This document shows positions 1-8,839 of a stretch of DNA of 60,746 nucleotides, one piece after another. A program made the translations under genes and the position numbers. The notes under the pieces were generated by a model that was given only the letters and a program-made list of their open reading frames with translations, was not told where the DNA came from and did not search any database. Origin of the DNA: Anaerolineae bacterium (GTDB lineage Bacteria; Chloroflexota; Anaerolineae; JAADDB01); contig WFWT01000146.1 of the NCBI GenBank assembly GCA_015490995.1, forward strand, positions 1-60,746, in the 5' to 3' direction. Positions within the stretch are counted from its first letter, which is position 1, and each line of letters begins with the position of its first letter.

Positions 1-1115
1 TGCCTGAGTCACAGCTGAACTTCCAGCCGGTAGGAAACGGGCCCTTTTACGTGGACACGTTGAATACCGATAGCGTGCTGTTAAAACCGAACCCTTACTT
101 TTCCGGCCCCAGGCCGTACTTGGAAGGCGTCGAGGTACGCTTTTACCCGGATGACGCGGCGGTTGTCGAAGCTTACCGGCGGGGAGAGGTGGATGCCATC
201 GGCCGGATGCTCCCTCGATTTTTGCCCGAAGTCCAAGCTCTGCCCGACGTTCAAATGTTCTTCAGCCCAGTACCCGGGTATACCGTGGTCTTGTTAAACT
301 GGCAAAACCCCAACGTGCCCTTCTTCCAGGACCTGGCGGTGCGTCAAGCCCTGCTGTACGCCATTGATCGGGAGGCTCTCGTTCAAGAGGTGCTTCATGG
401 GATGGCCGTGGTTGCCCATACGCCCTTCCTGCCCAACACGTGGGCCTATACGGGTGAGGTTACCCGGTACCCCTACGCGCCGGAAAAAGCACGCGCCCTC
501 TTGGAAGAGGCCGGATGGGTGGACCAGGACGGTGACGGCATCAGGGAGAAGGACGGTCAACCGTTACAATTCACCTTGCTCAGTGACGACGACCCGACAC
601 GAGCCGCCGTGGCGCAACGTCTCGCCGATGCCTGGCGAGCAATAGGCGTCCAGGCCATCCCCCAGGTGGTGACCTTTGCCGGCCTGGTCAACGATTTCCT
701 GGTGCCTCGACGATATGAGGCTGCACTGGTGGCATGGCGCTTGTACGGTGACCCGGACCCTTATCCCCTGTGGCATTCCACCCAGGTAGAAGAAGGACAG
801 AACTACAGTGGATGGCAAAATGTGACGGCGGATGAACTGCTGGAAGCAGCACGGCGGACCCCTGACCCGAACCGTCGCATCCGTCTTTACCGGGAATTCC
901 AGCAAATATTTGCGGAGGAGGTACCGGCTCTGTTACTATACCACCCGGTAGAAGGGTTCGCGGTTCGGACTAACGTACAGAACGTACACGTCGGCCCCTG
1001 GCAACAGCCAGGAGATAGATACCGTACCATTGCACAATGGTACATACGTGTGCGTCGAGTGCCTGTCACCGCCGCGACACCCACGTCCCAGTCACCGGAG
1101 GAGTCCGTCCGATGA
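1..1115 (+). CDS. ABC transporter substrate-binding protein, family 5, 5' truncated
   Basis: This is the C-terminal part of a peptide/opine/nickel-type extracellular solute-binding protein (SBP_bac_5). The frame is open to the left edge, so the start, signal peptide and first lobe are missing. Family-typical stretches are visible: VGNGPFY, then PNPYFSG, and a later lobe with [14 protein letters not shown] and [13 protein letters not shown]. The protein would act outside the membrane and hand ligand to a DppBC-type permease; no permease lies in the window. The stop overlaps the start of the response regulator by 4 bases (ATGA), an unusual partner for a transport protein, which may mean the gene belongs to a sensory rather than an uptake operon. 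Ligand unknown. Confidence 0.88.
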   Translation, partial: PESQLNFQPVGNGPFYVDTLNTDSVLLKPNPYFSGPRPYLEGVEVRFYPDDAAVVEAYRRGEVDAIGRMLPRFLPEVQALPDVQMFFSPVPGYTVVLLNWQNPNVPFFQDLAVRQALLYAIDREALVQEVLHGMAVVAHTPFLPNTWAYTGEVTRYPYAPEKARALLEEAGWVDQDGDGIREKDGQPLQFTLLSDDDPTRAAVAQRLADAWRAIGVQAIPQVVTFAGLVNDFLVPRRYEAALVAWRLYGDPDPYPLWHSTQVEEGQNYSGWQNVTADELLEAARRTPDPNRRIRLYREFQQIFAEEVPALLLYHPVEGFAVRTNVQNVHVGPWQQPGDRYRTIAQWYIRVRRVPVTAATPTSQSPEESVR

Positions 1116-1876
1116 GCCGCAAATACAAGATCCTCATCGTAGACGACGAAGCCAGGATGCGTCGCTTCGTGCGCATGAACCTGGAGACCGAAGGGTTTGA
1201 CGTCATCGAAGCGGAAAACGCGTACGAAGCCATTGAAAAAGTACGCGATGAGATGCCGGATCTCGTCCTCCTGGACGTGGCCATGCCCGGCATGGACGGG
1301 TTTGAAGCTCTCCAATACATCCGAGAAATGTCCGACGTGCCGGTCATTATGTTAACGGTCAAGGATGAAGAGGAAGATCGGATTCGGGGTCTAGATCTCG
1401 GCGCGGATGATTACGTCACCAAACCCTTTAGTCCTCGCGAACTGGCCAGCCGTATTCGCGCAGTGCTCCGACGCACCACCCAGGCCGAAGAGCACGTGCC
1501 CGACGTGGTTGAAGTGGACGAAGATCTGAAAATCGACTTTGCCCGCCGCGAGGTCTGGGTACGTGGCCAGTTAGTAAAACTCCGTCCCACCGAGTTTCGC
1601 TTGCTCTATCACCTGGTAAAAAACGCGGGTTGGATCCTAACGCACGAACAACTATTAACGCGCGTCTGGGGGCCGGAGTACCGGGATGACAGCCACCTGT
1701 TACGGTTGTACATTACATACCTGCGCAAGAAAATTGAGCCCGATCCCGCGCATCCCAAGTACATCCTGACAGAACGAGGGGTAGGGTACCGGTTTGTAGA
1801 CTACAAAAAGCTTCGCCAGAACCAGGCTCAACGGGAGGAACCCAAAGCGGCCGACGATGCCCCTGCCCCGTCCTGA
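1112..1876 (+). CDS. OmpR/PhoB-type response regulator
   Basis: A 254-residue two-component response regulator: receiver domain in residues 1-120 with acidic pocket D11/D12, phosphoacceptor D55 (in LLDVAMPG) and K104 (in VTKPF), then a winged-helix domain about 145-235 ending RGVGYRF. ATG at 1112 is chosen because GGAGGAG sits just upstream and it overlaps the previous stop as ATGA; the frame extends further upstream but without family similarity. No histidine kinase is adjacent, so the kinase is upstream of the window or elsewhere. The tail after residue 240 is rich in Gln, Glu, Ala and Pro. OmpR-family proteins bind direct repeats spaced about 11 bp; such an array lies at 6869, but the link is inference. 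Confidence 0.94.
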   Translation: MSRKYKILIVDDEARMRRFVRMNLETEGFDVIEAENAYEAIEKVRDEMPDLVLLDVAMPGMDGFEALQYIREMSDVPVIMLTVKDEEEDRIRGLDLGADDYVTKPFSPRELASRIRAVLRRTTQAEEHVPDVVEVDEDLKIDFARREVWVRGQLVKLRPTEFRLLYHLVKNAGWILTHEQLLTRVWGPEYRDDSHLLRLYITYLRKKIEPDPAHPKYILTERGVGYRFVDYKKLRQNQAQREEPKAADDAPAPS

Positions 1877-1979
1877 CATGAAGTCCACCGGTAACGCTAA
1901 GGCACGTCACGGCCCACCCGGCCCTTAGGGAGGCCTTTCCATCGAAATATCCCTTGGCCTGCACAAGCTCCGTCTAGGA

Positions 1980-4805
1980 CTAAAGGTCGTCTCGCCGCCA
2001 ACGCCGACCGGAACGAGGTAAACGCCCTCGAATAATCTCGTCGTACACTTCTAAGCTTTCCGCGATAAGCGCCTGTTGACGTTCGTATTCCTTTTCTTCC
2101 TGCCGTCGCCGAAATTCCTCCAGGTACCGGTTAATCTCACTCACCACGTGCCCAGGGTTCACCACTTGCTCAAAGGTAAGGTCACCTTCCGCGGCGGCCG
2201 TCTGAATAAGGACATCCCCGTAGTTGAAGATGTTTTGTAACAGTCCACGTCGGTCCATGCGTACCGATTGTACTCGGTTTAAGGGCGCTTCACGGCGTTC
2301 TTCCGAAAGGAAGAACGGTTTCATTTCGATGTCGATTAGGCGATCAGGTGTGAGGATGTAAAGATCGTTCCGCCAATCATCGTAACGCCACAGAAGCCAT
2401 CCTAACCCACCAAGTCCCCACAGAAGAAGTACCAGGGTCAGACCAACGCGCACCGGCGCGTACGAAATATCCACGAAAAGAACCCGAAAGAAGAGCCAAT
2501 ATGCGGGGATAAGCAATAACAGCATGAACATCGGCTGTGCCAGACGCCCCATTAGGTTGAACAGATGTTTTCGCCAATAAATCCACCCCCCCGCGTACCA
2601 GTGAGTGCGCGGCTGCCAGGGCACGTACAGCCCGCTCTGAGGGGGAGGACGGCCTCGGAAGAACACCCGAGCAATGAGGTCGCGCCCAAGCCGGAAAGGA
2701 AGTAGCAGACCAGAGCCAATAGCCCGCAAGCGGCGCCTCACTCCAGGAGACGGAACACGGTCAGGCTGGGTCAGTTCGCGTTGCCGTTGCGCTCGAGCCT
2801 GTGGAGACCGTAGACGCTCTGGATAATCCTGCCCTGTGACCACTGCCGGCCACTCAGCGTGCAAGTGAACCTGCAGGCGATGTTGCAAGTCCTGACGCAG
2901 ACGTTCCCGGCGCCAGGCATGACGTTTAGCCATAGTGCGGGAACGTAGCTCCATGAGTAAGGAACGTACCAAGGCAGGATTGGGGACAAAGGACATAGTA
3001 ATCGCCCCTTGGGCAGCCGCGCTCTGGACAATGATAGTGCCGGTGCCCAAGATACGATCCCACAATGTCCGGGTTTGGATCACATCCTGCACCCGGTCCA
3101 GGGGAATTTCCTCCCACGACTCAAACAGGAGCACAATTCGCTCCCGGTGAATAATACGGCGGTCGGTAATGGCGTAAAAATCGTTCAGGTAATCTACGAT
3201 GAGGTACACGTTAACCAGCGCCAGCACAAGGGTAACCGCCAGCAGGATAGCGGTGAAAGAGCCTGTACTGCCCGCCAGCAACTGCGATAAGGTTAGACTC
3301 AGCGCGGCCGAGAAGAGAAACGCGAAGGGCGTAAAACGCATGAAAAAAGCCCATATGTGTTGACGGTCCTGCCATACCACGGTTTCATCGGGTTCGCGCC
3401 ACGTTAACGCCTGGCGCATTTGTTCCTCCTGACGGAGGTCAATGCCGCCCAGGAGAGACCACACCGAGTACCACGCGCCAGGACACGGGTGGGGAGCCCG
3501 TTGCTGCACCCACGCCCGCACGCGTTCCACTATCCGATGCCAAGCGCAACGCCATCGCTGACGACGGAGCACGGGAATGTCCGGCATAGTGTAGTCATTA
3601 AAGCGATCAAGATCCTCCCGGCTGAGGTAGAGCCAGCAACTAGATTGGGTCGCCTCCAAGGTAGCATCGTGGTGCGTGCCATGGAGCAGTGCGCTGCGGC
3701 CAAAGGCCTGGCCAGGCACCAGATAACTGCGCGGTCGGCGGCGTCCCCGTTCATCCTCGGCCCGGATAACAGCCTCTCCCCGCTCCAGCAGGTACATGGC
3801 CGTACCACGACGGCCTTGCTCAACGATCACCTGGGACCGAGGCGTGAAGATCCACCCGACAAAACCTCGCAAGTGTTGACGCCAGGCTACCGGCAGACGC
3901 TGAAAGGGGCGAACGTGGCCCAACAGGGCAGCCACATCTGGGAAACGGGTATACACGAGTACACTGCGCCCGTACTCTTCACCCGGTGTTTCAAAGCGCT
4001 CCAGAAGCGCTTCAAACGTACTGGCCGAGAGCCCGTAAAGAACCGTCCGGGAAACGGCCCGTACCTGACGGGGCGATAACCCCACTACAGGAATGGCCCC
4101 ATCCACGAACACATATCCTACCGTAGCCAACTCCAGGGAAAGAGGTTCGGCCACTTCAAAATGGGGGGGCGTCGTTCCCTCACTCGCTGCCAGAATAACT
4201 TGCCCCTCCCCAATAACCCAGAGGTGGGGGTGGTCAGGGGTACCACGATGTACTTCCCCTGGAGACAGTGTCTTTTCGACCACATGATCGGCCAAGCGAC
4301 GGATGTGTTCGTCAGGTAGGGCGGAGAACAGGGGCAACGCGCGTAAACGGTGAATGCGCTGGGTTGGAATAAGGCGCTCTCGCAGGTGAGGCCATCGGGC
4401 CAGAATGAGACTCACATCCGGCGCGGCAATCCGATAGAGATACCCATAATCCCGAGCCGTGACCGTGGTCTCCTGGGGAATGCCCAGGAGCAATGCATAA
4501 CGGCCAAACACATCGCCTCGTTGAAGAACACGGTCTAACCAAGGAATGCCATCCGGCCCCGTGCCCGATTGCAGAAGAGTCCCTTCCCCTACTACGTACA
4601 GGTAGTTGACTTCGTCGGTGACTTCTCCCTGGCGAATAAGGGTCATTCCTGGTACAAAAGGCACCGGCTCAGCGCGCTGGGCCACGTACAACAGATCATT
4701 GGAGCTGAAACCGGCAAACAGGGGTAGATTCGCCAGGTCCTGGGCACGCTGTTCCGGGGTCTGGTCACTCAGACCCGCCACGTGAATAGGCCGCGATACG
4801 GTCAT
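1980..4805 (-). CDS. Membrane protein with three degenerate cNMP-type domains and two bacterial PH domains
   Basis: A 941-residue protein. Residues about 25-130, 155-265 and 295-405 each resemble the CRP/cAMP-binding beta-roll (GEGTLLQ, GEGQVIL, ERGEAVI). The phosphate-binding cassette is degraded: domains 1 and 3 read FGRYALLLG and FGRSALLHG where cNMP binders have FGE and a later Arg, so nucleotide binding is doubtful. The second half has two units of paired hydrophobic segments followed by a bPH2-type domain: YAITDRRIIHRE with RVQDVIQ, then YILTPDRLIDIE with RVQSVRMD. No DNA-binding domain is seen, so this is a membrane-associated sensor or scaffold, not a transcription factor. The start overlaps the uvrC stop (ATGA), so the two are translationally coupled. 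Function unknown. Confidence 0.86.
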   Translation of the reverse strand: MTVSRPIHVAGLSDQTPEQRAQDLANLPLFAGFSSNDLLYVAQRAEPVPFVPGMTLIRQGEVTDEVNYLYVVGEGTLLQSGTGPDGIPWLDRVLQRGDVFGRYALLLGIPQETTVTARDYGYLYRIAAPDVSLILARWPHLRERLIPTQRIHRLRALPLFSALPDEHIRRLADHVVEKTLSPGEVHRGTPDHPHLWVIGEGQVILAASEGTTPPHFEVAEPLSLELATVGYVFVDGAIPVVGLSPRQVRAVSRTVLYGLSASTFEALLERFETPGEEYGRSVLVYTRFPDVAALLGHVRPFQRLPVAWRQHLRGFVGWIFTPRSQVIVEQGRRGTAMYLLERGEAVIRAEDERGRRRPRSYLVPGQAFGRSALLHGTHHDATLEATQSSCWLYLSREDLDRFNDYTMPDIPVLRRQRWRCAWHRIVERVRAWVQQRAPHPCPGAWYSVWSLLGGIDLRQEEQMRQALTWREPDETVVWQDRQHIWAFFMRFTPFAFLFSAALSLTLSQLLAGSTGSFTAILLAVTLVLALVNVYLIVDYLNDFYAITDRRIIHRERIVLLFESWEEIPLDRVQDVIQTRTLWDRILGTGTIIVQSAAAQGAITMSFVPNPALVRSLLMELRSRTMAKRHAWRRERLRQDLQHRLQVHLHAEWPAVVTGQDYPERLRSPQARAQRQRELTQPDRVPSPGVRRRLRAIGSGLLLPFRLGRDLIARVFFRGRPPPQSGLYVPWQPRTHWYAGGWIYWRKHLFNLMGRLAQPMFMLLLLIPAYWLFFRVLFVDISYAPVRVGLTLVLLLWGLGGLGWLLWRYDDWRNDLYILTPDRLIDIEMKPFFLSEERREAPLNRVQSVRMDRRGLLQNIFNYGDVLIQTAAAEGDLTFEQVVNPGHVVSEINRYLEEFRRRQEEKEYERQQALIAESLEVYDEIIRGRLPRSGRRWRRDDL

Positions 4806-6730
4806 CGATGCGTCTCCTCTGCTTCGGTTCCTTCCGCAAGGGCTGCTTTAAGCCGTTGTGCAACGGCACGGGTCATGCCCGGTACACGGGCCAACTCATC
4901 CACACCGGCCTGGCGAATAGCCTCCAAAGAGGTGAAATGGCGTAACAAGGCCTGTCGGCGTTTGGGACCAATCCCCGGTATAGATTCTAACACACTTTGC
5001 AAGGTTTGCCGCCGCCGCCGCTGACGATGACTGTACACGGAAAAACGGTGCGCCTCGTCACGCACACGCTGCAACAATTTCAGGGCCTCTGAATCGCGGG
5101 GCAAACGCAAGGGAGCCTCCTGATCTGGAAGATAAAGGAGTTCTTCCCGCTTAGCCAGCGCAACCAAGGCCACAGAATCCCGTAGACCGTAAGCCTCCAA
5201 CACCTCTTGGGCTACGTTCAGCTGCCCTCGCCCGCCGTCGATAAGCACCACGTCAGGCATAATTTTCCACACCTGGTCCTGACGACGGGCTTTAGCAGCC
5301 GGGTCAGGGGGGGTATCCTCTACCAGGCGACGGAAGCGACGTTGAAGTACTTCCCTCAGCGCAGTGTAATCGTCAGGAGCCAACACCTGCTGGACAGAAC
5401 GCACGTTAAATCGACGGTAATCACTCTTGCGCGGCACGCCCTGCACAAACACCACCATTACACCGACCGTACTGGTGCCTTGCAGGGTGCTGATATCGTA
5501 TCCCTCAATGCGAGCGGGAGGCGTTGGGAGGCGGAGCAGTTGCTGAAGTTCGGCCAATGCTCGTTCCTGACGGACCTGATCACGGGCCCATTGCTGTGCC
5601 AGGGTACGGAGGGCCTCCCGGGCATTTTCTTCTGCCAGGGCCACCAGGCGTTCCTGCCGCTCATCCTCCGGAGGAGCCAGGGTCACCGTGCGGCCTCGCT
5701 TGCGGGATAGCCACTCACTCAACAAGTGCGCGTCCGGCAAGGCCGTAGGGACGACCACGTGATCCGGCACCTGAGCGACCTCTTCGTAAAACTGCTGGAG
5801 AAACGACGTCAAGATCTCCACAGTGGCGAGATCCTGAACCCCCTCTAGGAAGAACGTCTCCCGACCTAACAGCTTGCCACGTCGGATGAAATACACCTGC
5901 ACACACGCCACCTGATCATCAACGGCAAGGGCAATCACATCCTCGTTGGTCATGCCTTGGGCCACCACCTGTTGCTGGGAAGCGATCATCCGAGCGGCCA
6001 GGATCTGATCGCGCAGGCGAGCAGCCCGTTCAAATTGCAGGGCTTCGGCTGCAGCCCACATCTCCGCTTCCAGCTCCGCAATCACACCCTCTGTATCCCC
6101 TTCCAAGAAACGGGCCAACCCCTCCACAATGCGCCGATACTCTTCCTGGGAGACGACGCCAATGCACGGACCGGCACACCGTTTGATGTCGTAATACAAA
6201 CACGCTCGGGTATCCTGACCGGTGATCTTGCGATCACATGTGAGGTAAGGAAAGATCTTGCGCAGCGCGTCGAGGGTCTCTCGTACCGCCCAGGCGCTGC
6301 CGTAAGGCCCATAATAGCGGGCCCCATCCTGCTCCATGCGTCGCGTGACGGATACCTTGGGGAAGGGATCTTGCCAGTGAATCTTGATGTAAGGGTAGTT
6401 CTTGTCATCCTTCAGGCGAACGTTGTAACGGGGTTGATAGGTTTTGATCAACTGATTTTCCAGGATAAGCGCGTCCAGCTCGGTGTCTACAACGATCCAC
6501 TCCACATCATGGATCTCGGCCGCTAAACGTTGGATGCGCGGTGACGTCTGCGCGCTGCGGTGGAAATAACTGCGCACCCGGGCCCTCAGGTCAACCGCCT
6601 TGCCAATGTAAAGAATATCCCCACGCTGACTCTTAAACAGATATACCCCCGGGCGACGGGGTACTGCTTCCAACTTCGTTGCCAAAAGGTGATTTGCGTT
6701 ATCCCGCACGCTCATGGCTCTCGTGCTCAC
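4802..6730 (-). CDS. uvrC: Excinuclease ABC subunit C
   Basis: UvrC makes the two incisions flanking a DNA lesion after loading by UvrA/UvrB. The 642-residue length is normal. The N-terminal GIY-YIG nuclease is at about 25-105 (GVYLFKSQRG, then ILYIGKAVDLRARV), the UVR motif that contacts UvrB at about 205-235 (ALQFERAARLRDQI), the RNase H-like second nuclease at about 375-540 (IEGYDISTLQG, VLIDGGRGQL), and tandem helix-hairpin-helix motifs at the C-terminus (SIPGIGPKRRQALL, RVPGMTRAVA). A second ATG five codons in (MSVRDNAN) is also possible. It is the first gene of a two-gene unit with the cNMP/PH membrane protein. A TATAAT element lies about 70 bases upstream. Confidence 0.97.
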   Translation of the reverse strand: MSTRAMSVRDNANHLLATKLEAVPRRPGVYLFKSQRGDILYIGKAVDLRARVRSYFHRSAQTSPRIQRLAAEIHDVEWIVVDTELDALILENQLIKTYQPRYNVRLKDDKNYPYIKIHWQDPFPKVSVTRRMEQDGARYYGPYGSAWAVRETLDALRKIFPYLTCDRKITGQDTRACLYYDIKRCAGPCIGVVSQEEYRRIVEGLARFLEGDTEGVIAELEAEMWAAAEALQFERAARLRDQILAARMIASQQQVVAQGMTNEDVIALAVDDQVACVQVYFIRRGKLLGRETFFLEGVQDLATVEILTSFLQQFYEEVAQVPDHVVVPTALPDAHLLSEWLSRKRGRTVTLAPPEDERQERLVALAEENAREALRTLAQQWARDQVRQERALAELQQLLRLPTPPARIEGYDISTLQGTSTVGVMVVFVQGVPRKSDYRRFNVRSVQQVLAPDDYTALREVLQRRFRRLVEDTPPDPAAKARRQDQVWKIMPDVVLIDGGRGQLNVAQEVLEAYGLRDSVALVALAKREELLYLPDQEAPLRLPRDSEALKLLQRVRDEAHRFSVYSHRQRRRRQTLQSVLESIPGIGPKRRQALLRHFTSLEAIRQAGVDELARVPGMTRAVAQRLKAALAEGTEAEETHR

Positions 6731-6797
6731 CGATGACCGAGTCCCTGCATTCCCCTATGCTCCCAAACCTGCTACCCCCTATGCCTGTACAACCAAA

Positions 6798-6803
6798 ATT
6801 ATA
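6798..6803 (-). promoter_or_regulatory. Candidate -10 element for uvrC
   Basis: The minus strand reads TATAAT here, 68 bases before the uvrC start. I see no convincing -35 at 16-18 bp, so only the -10 is proposed. Confidence 0.4.
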
Positions 6804-6868
6804 CGTGTCCTAAGGCAAGAGCTCCTAATTCCCCACAAAACGTCCCAATCTAAATCACTCTGAGGGCC

Positions 6869-6922
6869 TTCACAATACCTTCATGGTTCCCTCATACCCT
6901 CGTTACATTCATCATCTAGACT
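6869..6922 (+). promoter_or_regulatory. Four 11-bp-spaced direct repeats and -10 box before the PepSY gene
   Basis: TTCACA (6869), TTCATG (6880), CTCATA (6891) and GTTACA (6902) start exactly 11 bp apart, followed by TAGACT at 6917-6922 as a possible -10. No -35 is visible at the right distance; the last repeat occupies that place. This layout is typical of activator arrays bound by PhoB/PhoP/OmpR-family response regulators. Which regulator binds is unknown; the OmpR-type protein encoded at 1112 is a candidate. Confidence 0.6.
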
Positions 6923-6983
6923 GAACGTGCACTCAGGATATGAGCATCGACTAACGAACTCAAATATTCAGGAGGAACGAACC

Positions 6984-7823
6984 ATGAGCGGGAACAAAGC
7001 TATCGCTGTGATAGGTGCCGGACTGGTAATCGGGGTGTTACTGGTGGTCATGGTAGGGATCAGCTTGGCCAATGGTCCGTGGAACGGAAATACGACCTTC
7101 TCTGGGCGTGCAGTGCCACCGACGGAGAACACCACGACCGATATCGCGTCCCCCCGTGATGACGGGCGCCCGTGGGGAGCTCTGCGGAACACGTGGGGTA
7201 CCATGATGGGCAGTTGGGGCGGCATGATGGGTGGTGGCATGATGGGCGGGGGCATGATGGGAGGCTGGACCGGTAGCGCCACCGGCAGCCCCATAAGCGA
7301 TGAAGAGGCTATTCGCATTGCGGAGGAATATGTAGCAGGGTATGGCAACAGCGACCTGGAAGTGGCCGAGATCATGGTTTTCGACAACCAATTTTACGTC
7401 CAGGCCCGTGAAGCAAGCACCGGCCGGTACGCGTTCGAGTTCCTCATTGACCGCTACACAGGAGCTGCATATCCCGAACCCGGCCCCAACATGATGTGGA
7501 ATACCCGCTACGGTCACATGGGAGGCTCGGGTTGGGGAAGCTTTATGGGTGGTGGTATGATGGGAGGGGGCTGGAGTACCGGTGGTGAGATGTCCGTCAC
7601 CCCCGAAGAGGCACTCCAGCTTGCTCAAGCGTACTTGGATCGCACCCAGAGTGGCTTGACAGTAGCTGACGAAGCGGATGCTTTCTACGGATATTACACC
7701 ATCCACACTTTGCGGAACGGTCAAGTCGTGGGCATGCTTAGCGTCAACGGTTATACTGGAGAGGTGTGGCCACACACGTGGCACGGCACCTATATAGGCA
7801 TGATTGGAGATGAGGACCACTAA
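6984..7823 (+). CDS. Methionine/glycine-rich PepSY-domain protein
   Basis: A 279-residue exported protein. ATG at 6984 follows GGAGG; the hydrophobic N-terminus (AIAVIGAGLVIGVLLVVMVG) is a signal anchor. Two PepSY-like units, each with a helix starting EEAIRIAEEYV or EEALQLAQAYL and ending in a TGEVWP-type turn, are preceded by Met/Gly stretches (MMGGGMMGGGMMGG and a shorter copy). Clustered Met residues often bind Cu(I), so an extracytoplasmic metal-buffer role is possible; this is inference. It is preceded by a four-repeat operator-like array and followed by a strong hairpin. It may be co-transcribed with the methyltransferase, though the hairpin suggests partial separation. Confidence 0.8.
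   Translation: MSGNKAIAVIGAGLVIGVLLVVMVGISLANGPWNGNTTFSGRAVPPTENTTTDIASPRDDGRPWGALRNTWGTMMGSWGGMMGGGMMGGGMMGGWTGSATGSPISDEEAIRIAEEYVAGYGNSDLEVAEIMVFDNQFYVQAREASTGRYAFEFLIDRYTGAAYPEPGPNMMWNTRYGHMGGSGWGSFMGGGMMGGGWSTGGEMSVTPEEALQLAQAYLDRTQSGLTVADEADAFYGYYTIHTLRNGQVVGMLSVNGYTGEVWPHTWHGTYIGMIGDEDH
7200..7262 (+). repeat. In-frame Met/Gly codon repeat
   Basis: Units of ATGATGGGN GG type repeat within the PepSY gene, encoding MMGG blocks. A shorter copy occurs near 7547-7570. It is low-complexity coding sequence, not a mobile or CRISPR repeat. Confidence 0.7.
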
Positions 7824-7848
7824 TCGCTGGCCGGATGAACACAGAAGC

Positions 7849-7882
7849 GCGGGGAGGCCGGGTATTCATTGGGCCTCCCCGC
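7849..7882 (+). terminator. Hairpin after the PepSY gene
   Basis: GCGGGGAGGCC (7849-7859) and GGCCTCCCCGC (7872-7882) form an 11-bp perfect stem with a 12-base loop, 26 bases after the stop. There is no T-run, so it may be a weak terminator or an mRNA-stabilising hairpin between the PepSY gene and the methyltransferase. Confidence 0.5.
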
Positions 7883-7942
7883 ATCATCGATCCGGAGGGC
7901 ATTGAGGAACAGCCGACCACCAACGGTTAAGGAGGGTAAACA

Positions 7943-8605
7943 ATGCAGCATCTCCCTAGCAACAACGGGTTGCGCCGACTCACCGAAGTGACTCGTAAAC
8001 GGTATAATCGCATTGCCCCCTTGTACGACTGGATGGAAGCCCTTATTGAGCGTTCCCGATTTCAAGCCTGGCGCTCCCTCCTTTGGTCTCAAGTGTCATC
8101 GGGCCGAATTCTGGAAATCGGCGTCGGCACCGGGAAGAATATGCCCTTTTATCCTTCAAACAGCACGGTTATCGCCGTCGACCTGAGCGAGCGCATGCTT
8201 GTGCGCGCGGCCCAGCGTGCTCAGGAACTCCCTCACCACATATGCCTTTGTGGGATGGACGCGCAATTCCTTGCGTTCCCTGACAACACCTTCGACACCG
8301 CGGTGGCCACCTTTGTCTTTTGCTCTGTCCCTGATCCTATCTTGGGCCTGCGCGAGGTAGCCCGGGTGGTTAAACCCGGTGGGGACATCTGGTTACTGGA
8401 ACACGTACGGGTGGACAAACCCATCATCGGGCCGGTGATGGACGTGCTAAACCCTTTTGTGGTCCGGGTAGTAGGGGCCAACATCAACCGCCGCACAGTA
8501 GAAAATGTACGTCGCGCCGGCCTGGAGATCGTAGAAGTCCGCAACTTGAGCGGAGAACTGGTGAAACTCATTCATGCCCGTCCTCCCAACACCCTTGCAT
8601 CCTGA
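7943..8605 (+). CDS. Class I SAM-dependent methyltransferase (UbiE/PmtA-like)
   Basis: A 220-residue cytoplasmic methyltransferase with a Rossmann fold: motif I ILEIGVGTGKN (about residues 54-64), acidic end of beta-2 VDLSERML, and post-motif LREVARVVKPGG. The start ATG follows AAGGAGGG. The N-terminal YNRIAPLYDWMEALIE is typical of the UbiE/phosphatidylethanolamine N-methyltransferase group, so the substrate could be a quinone precursor or a phospholipid; the sequence alone does not decide. It lies between the PepSY protein and the DUF255 protein, which has its own promoter starting three bases after this stop codon. Confidence 0.87.
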   Translation: MQHLPSNNGLRRLTEVTRKRYNRIAPLYDWMEALIERSRFQAWRSLLWSQVSSGRILEIGVGTGKNMPFYPSNSTVIAVDLSERMLVRAAQRAQELPHHICLCGMDAQFLAFPDNTFDTAVATFVFCSVPDPILGLREVARVVKPGGDIWLLEHVRVDKPIIGPVMDVLNPFVVRVVGANINRRTVENVRRAGLEIVEVRNLSGELVKLIHARPPNTLAS

Positions 8606-8607
8606 CC

Positions 8608-8637
8608 TTGACAATCCCTCCTGACGCCCCCTATACT
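8608..8637 (+). promoter_or_regulatory. Sigma70-type promoter for the DUF255 gene
   Basis: TTGACA (8608-8613), an 18-bp spacer and TATACT (8632-8637), beginning 3 bases after the methyltransferase stop. Expected transcription start near 8644, giving a leader of roughly 195 bases that contains a 9-bp direct repeat GATCGGTCT near 8789 and 8802. Confidence 0.7.
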
Positions 8638-8839
8638 CCTTCCTGGACGCAGGGGGGCCTGATAGCCGGCCCTTGGGATTTTCACCAATCCACCTGGTCT
8701 GAAAACACCCAACCCTTCGACCTGACCGGGAACTCCCCACCTTCCCACCGCCACCTTAACCTTAAATTGAAATCACTTGTGCTGCAGATCGGTCTTCTGG
8801 ATCGGTCTAGAAGCTGCTGGTACACATGGGGAGGATGTT

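Noticed and set aside
1877-1979. Terminator between the response regulator and the cNMP/PH gene
   Set aside because: Only a GGCC-N8-GGCC motif is seen; no convincing stem and tail.
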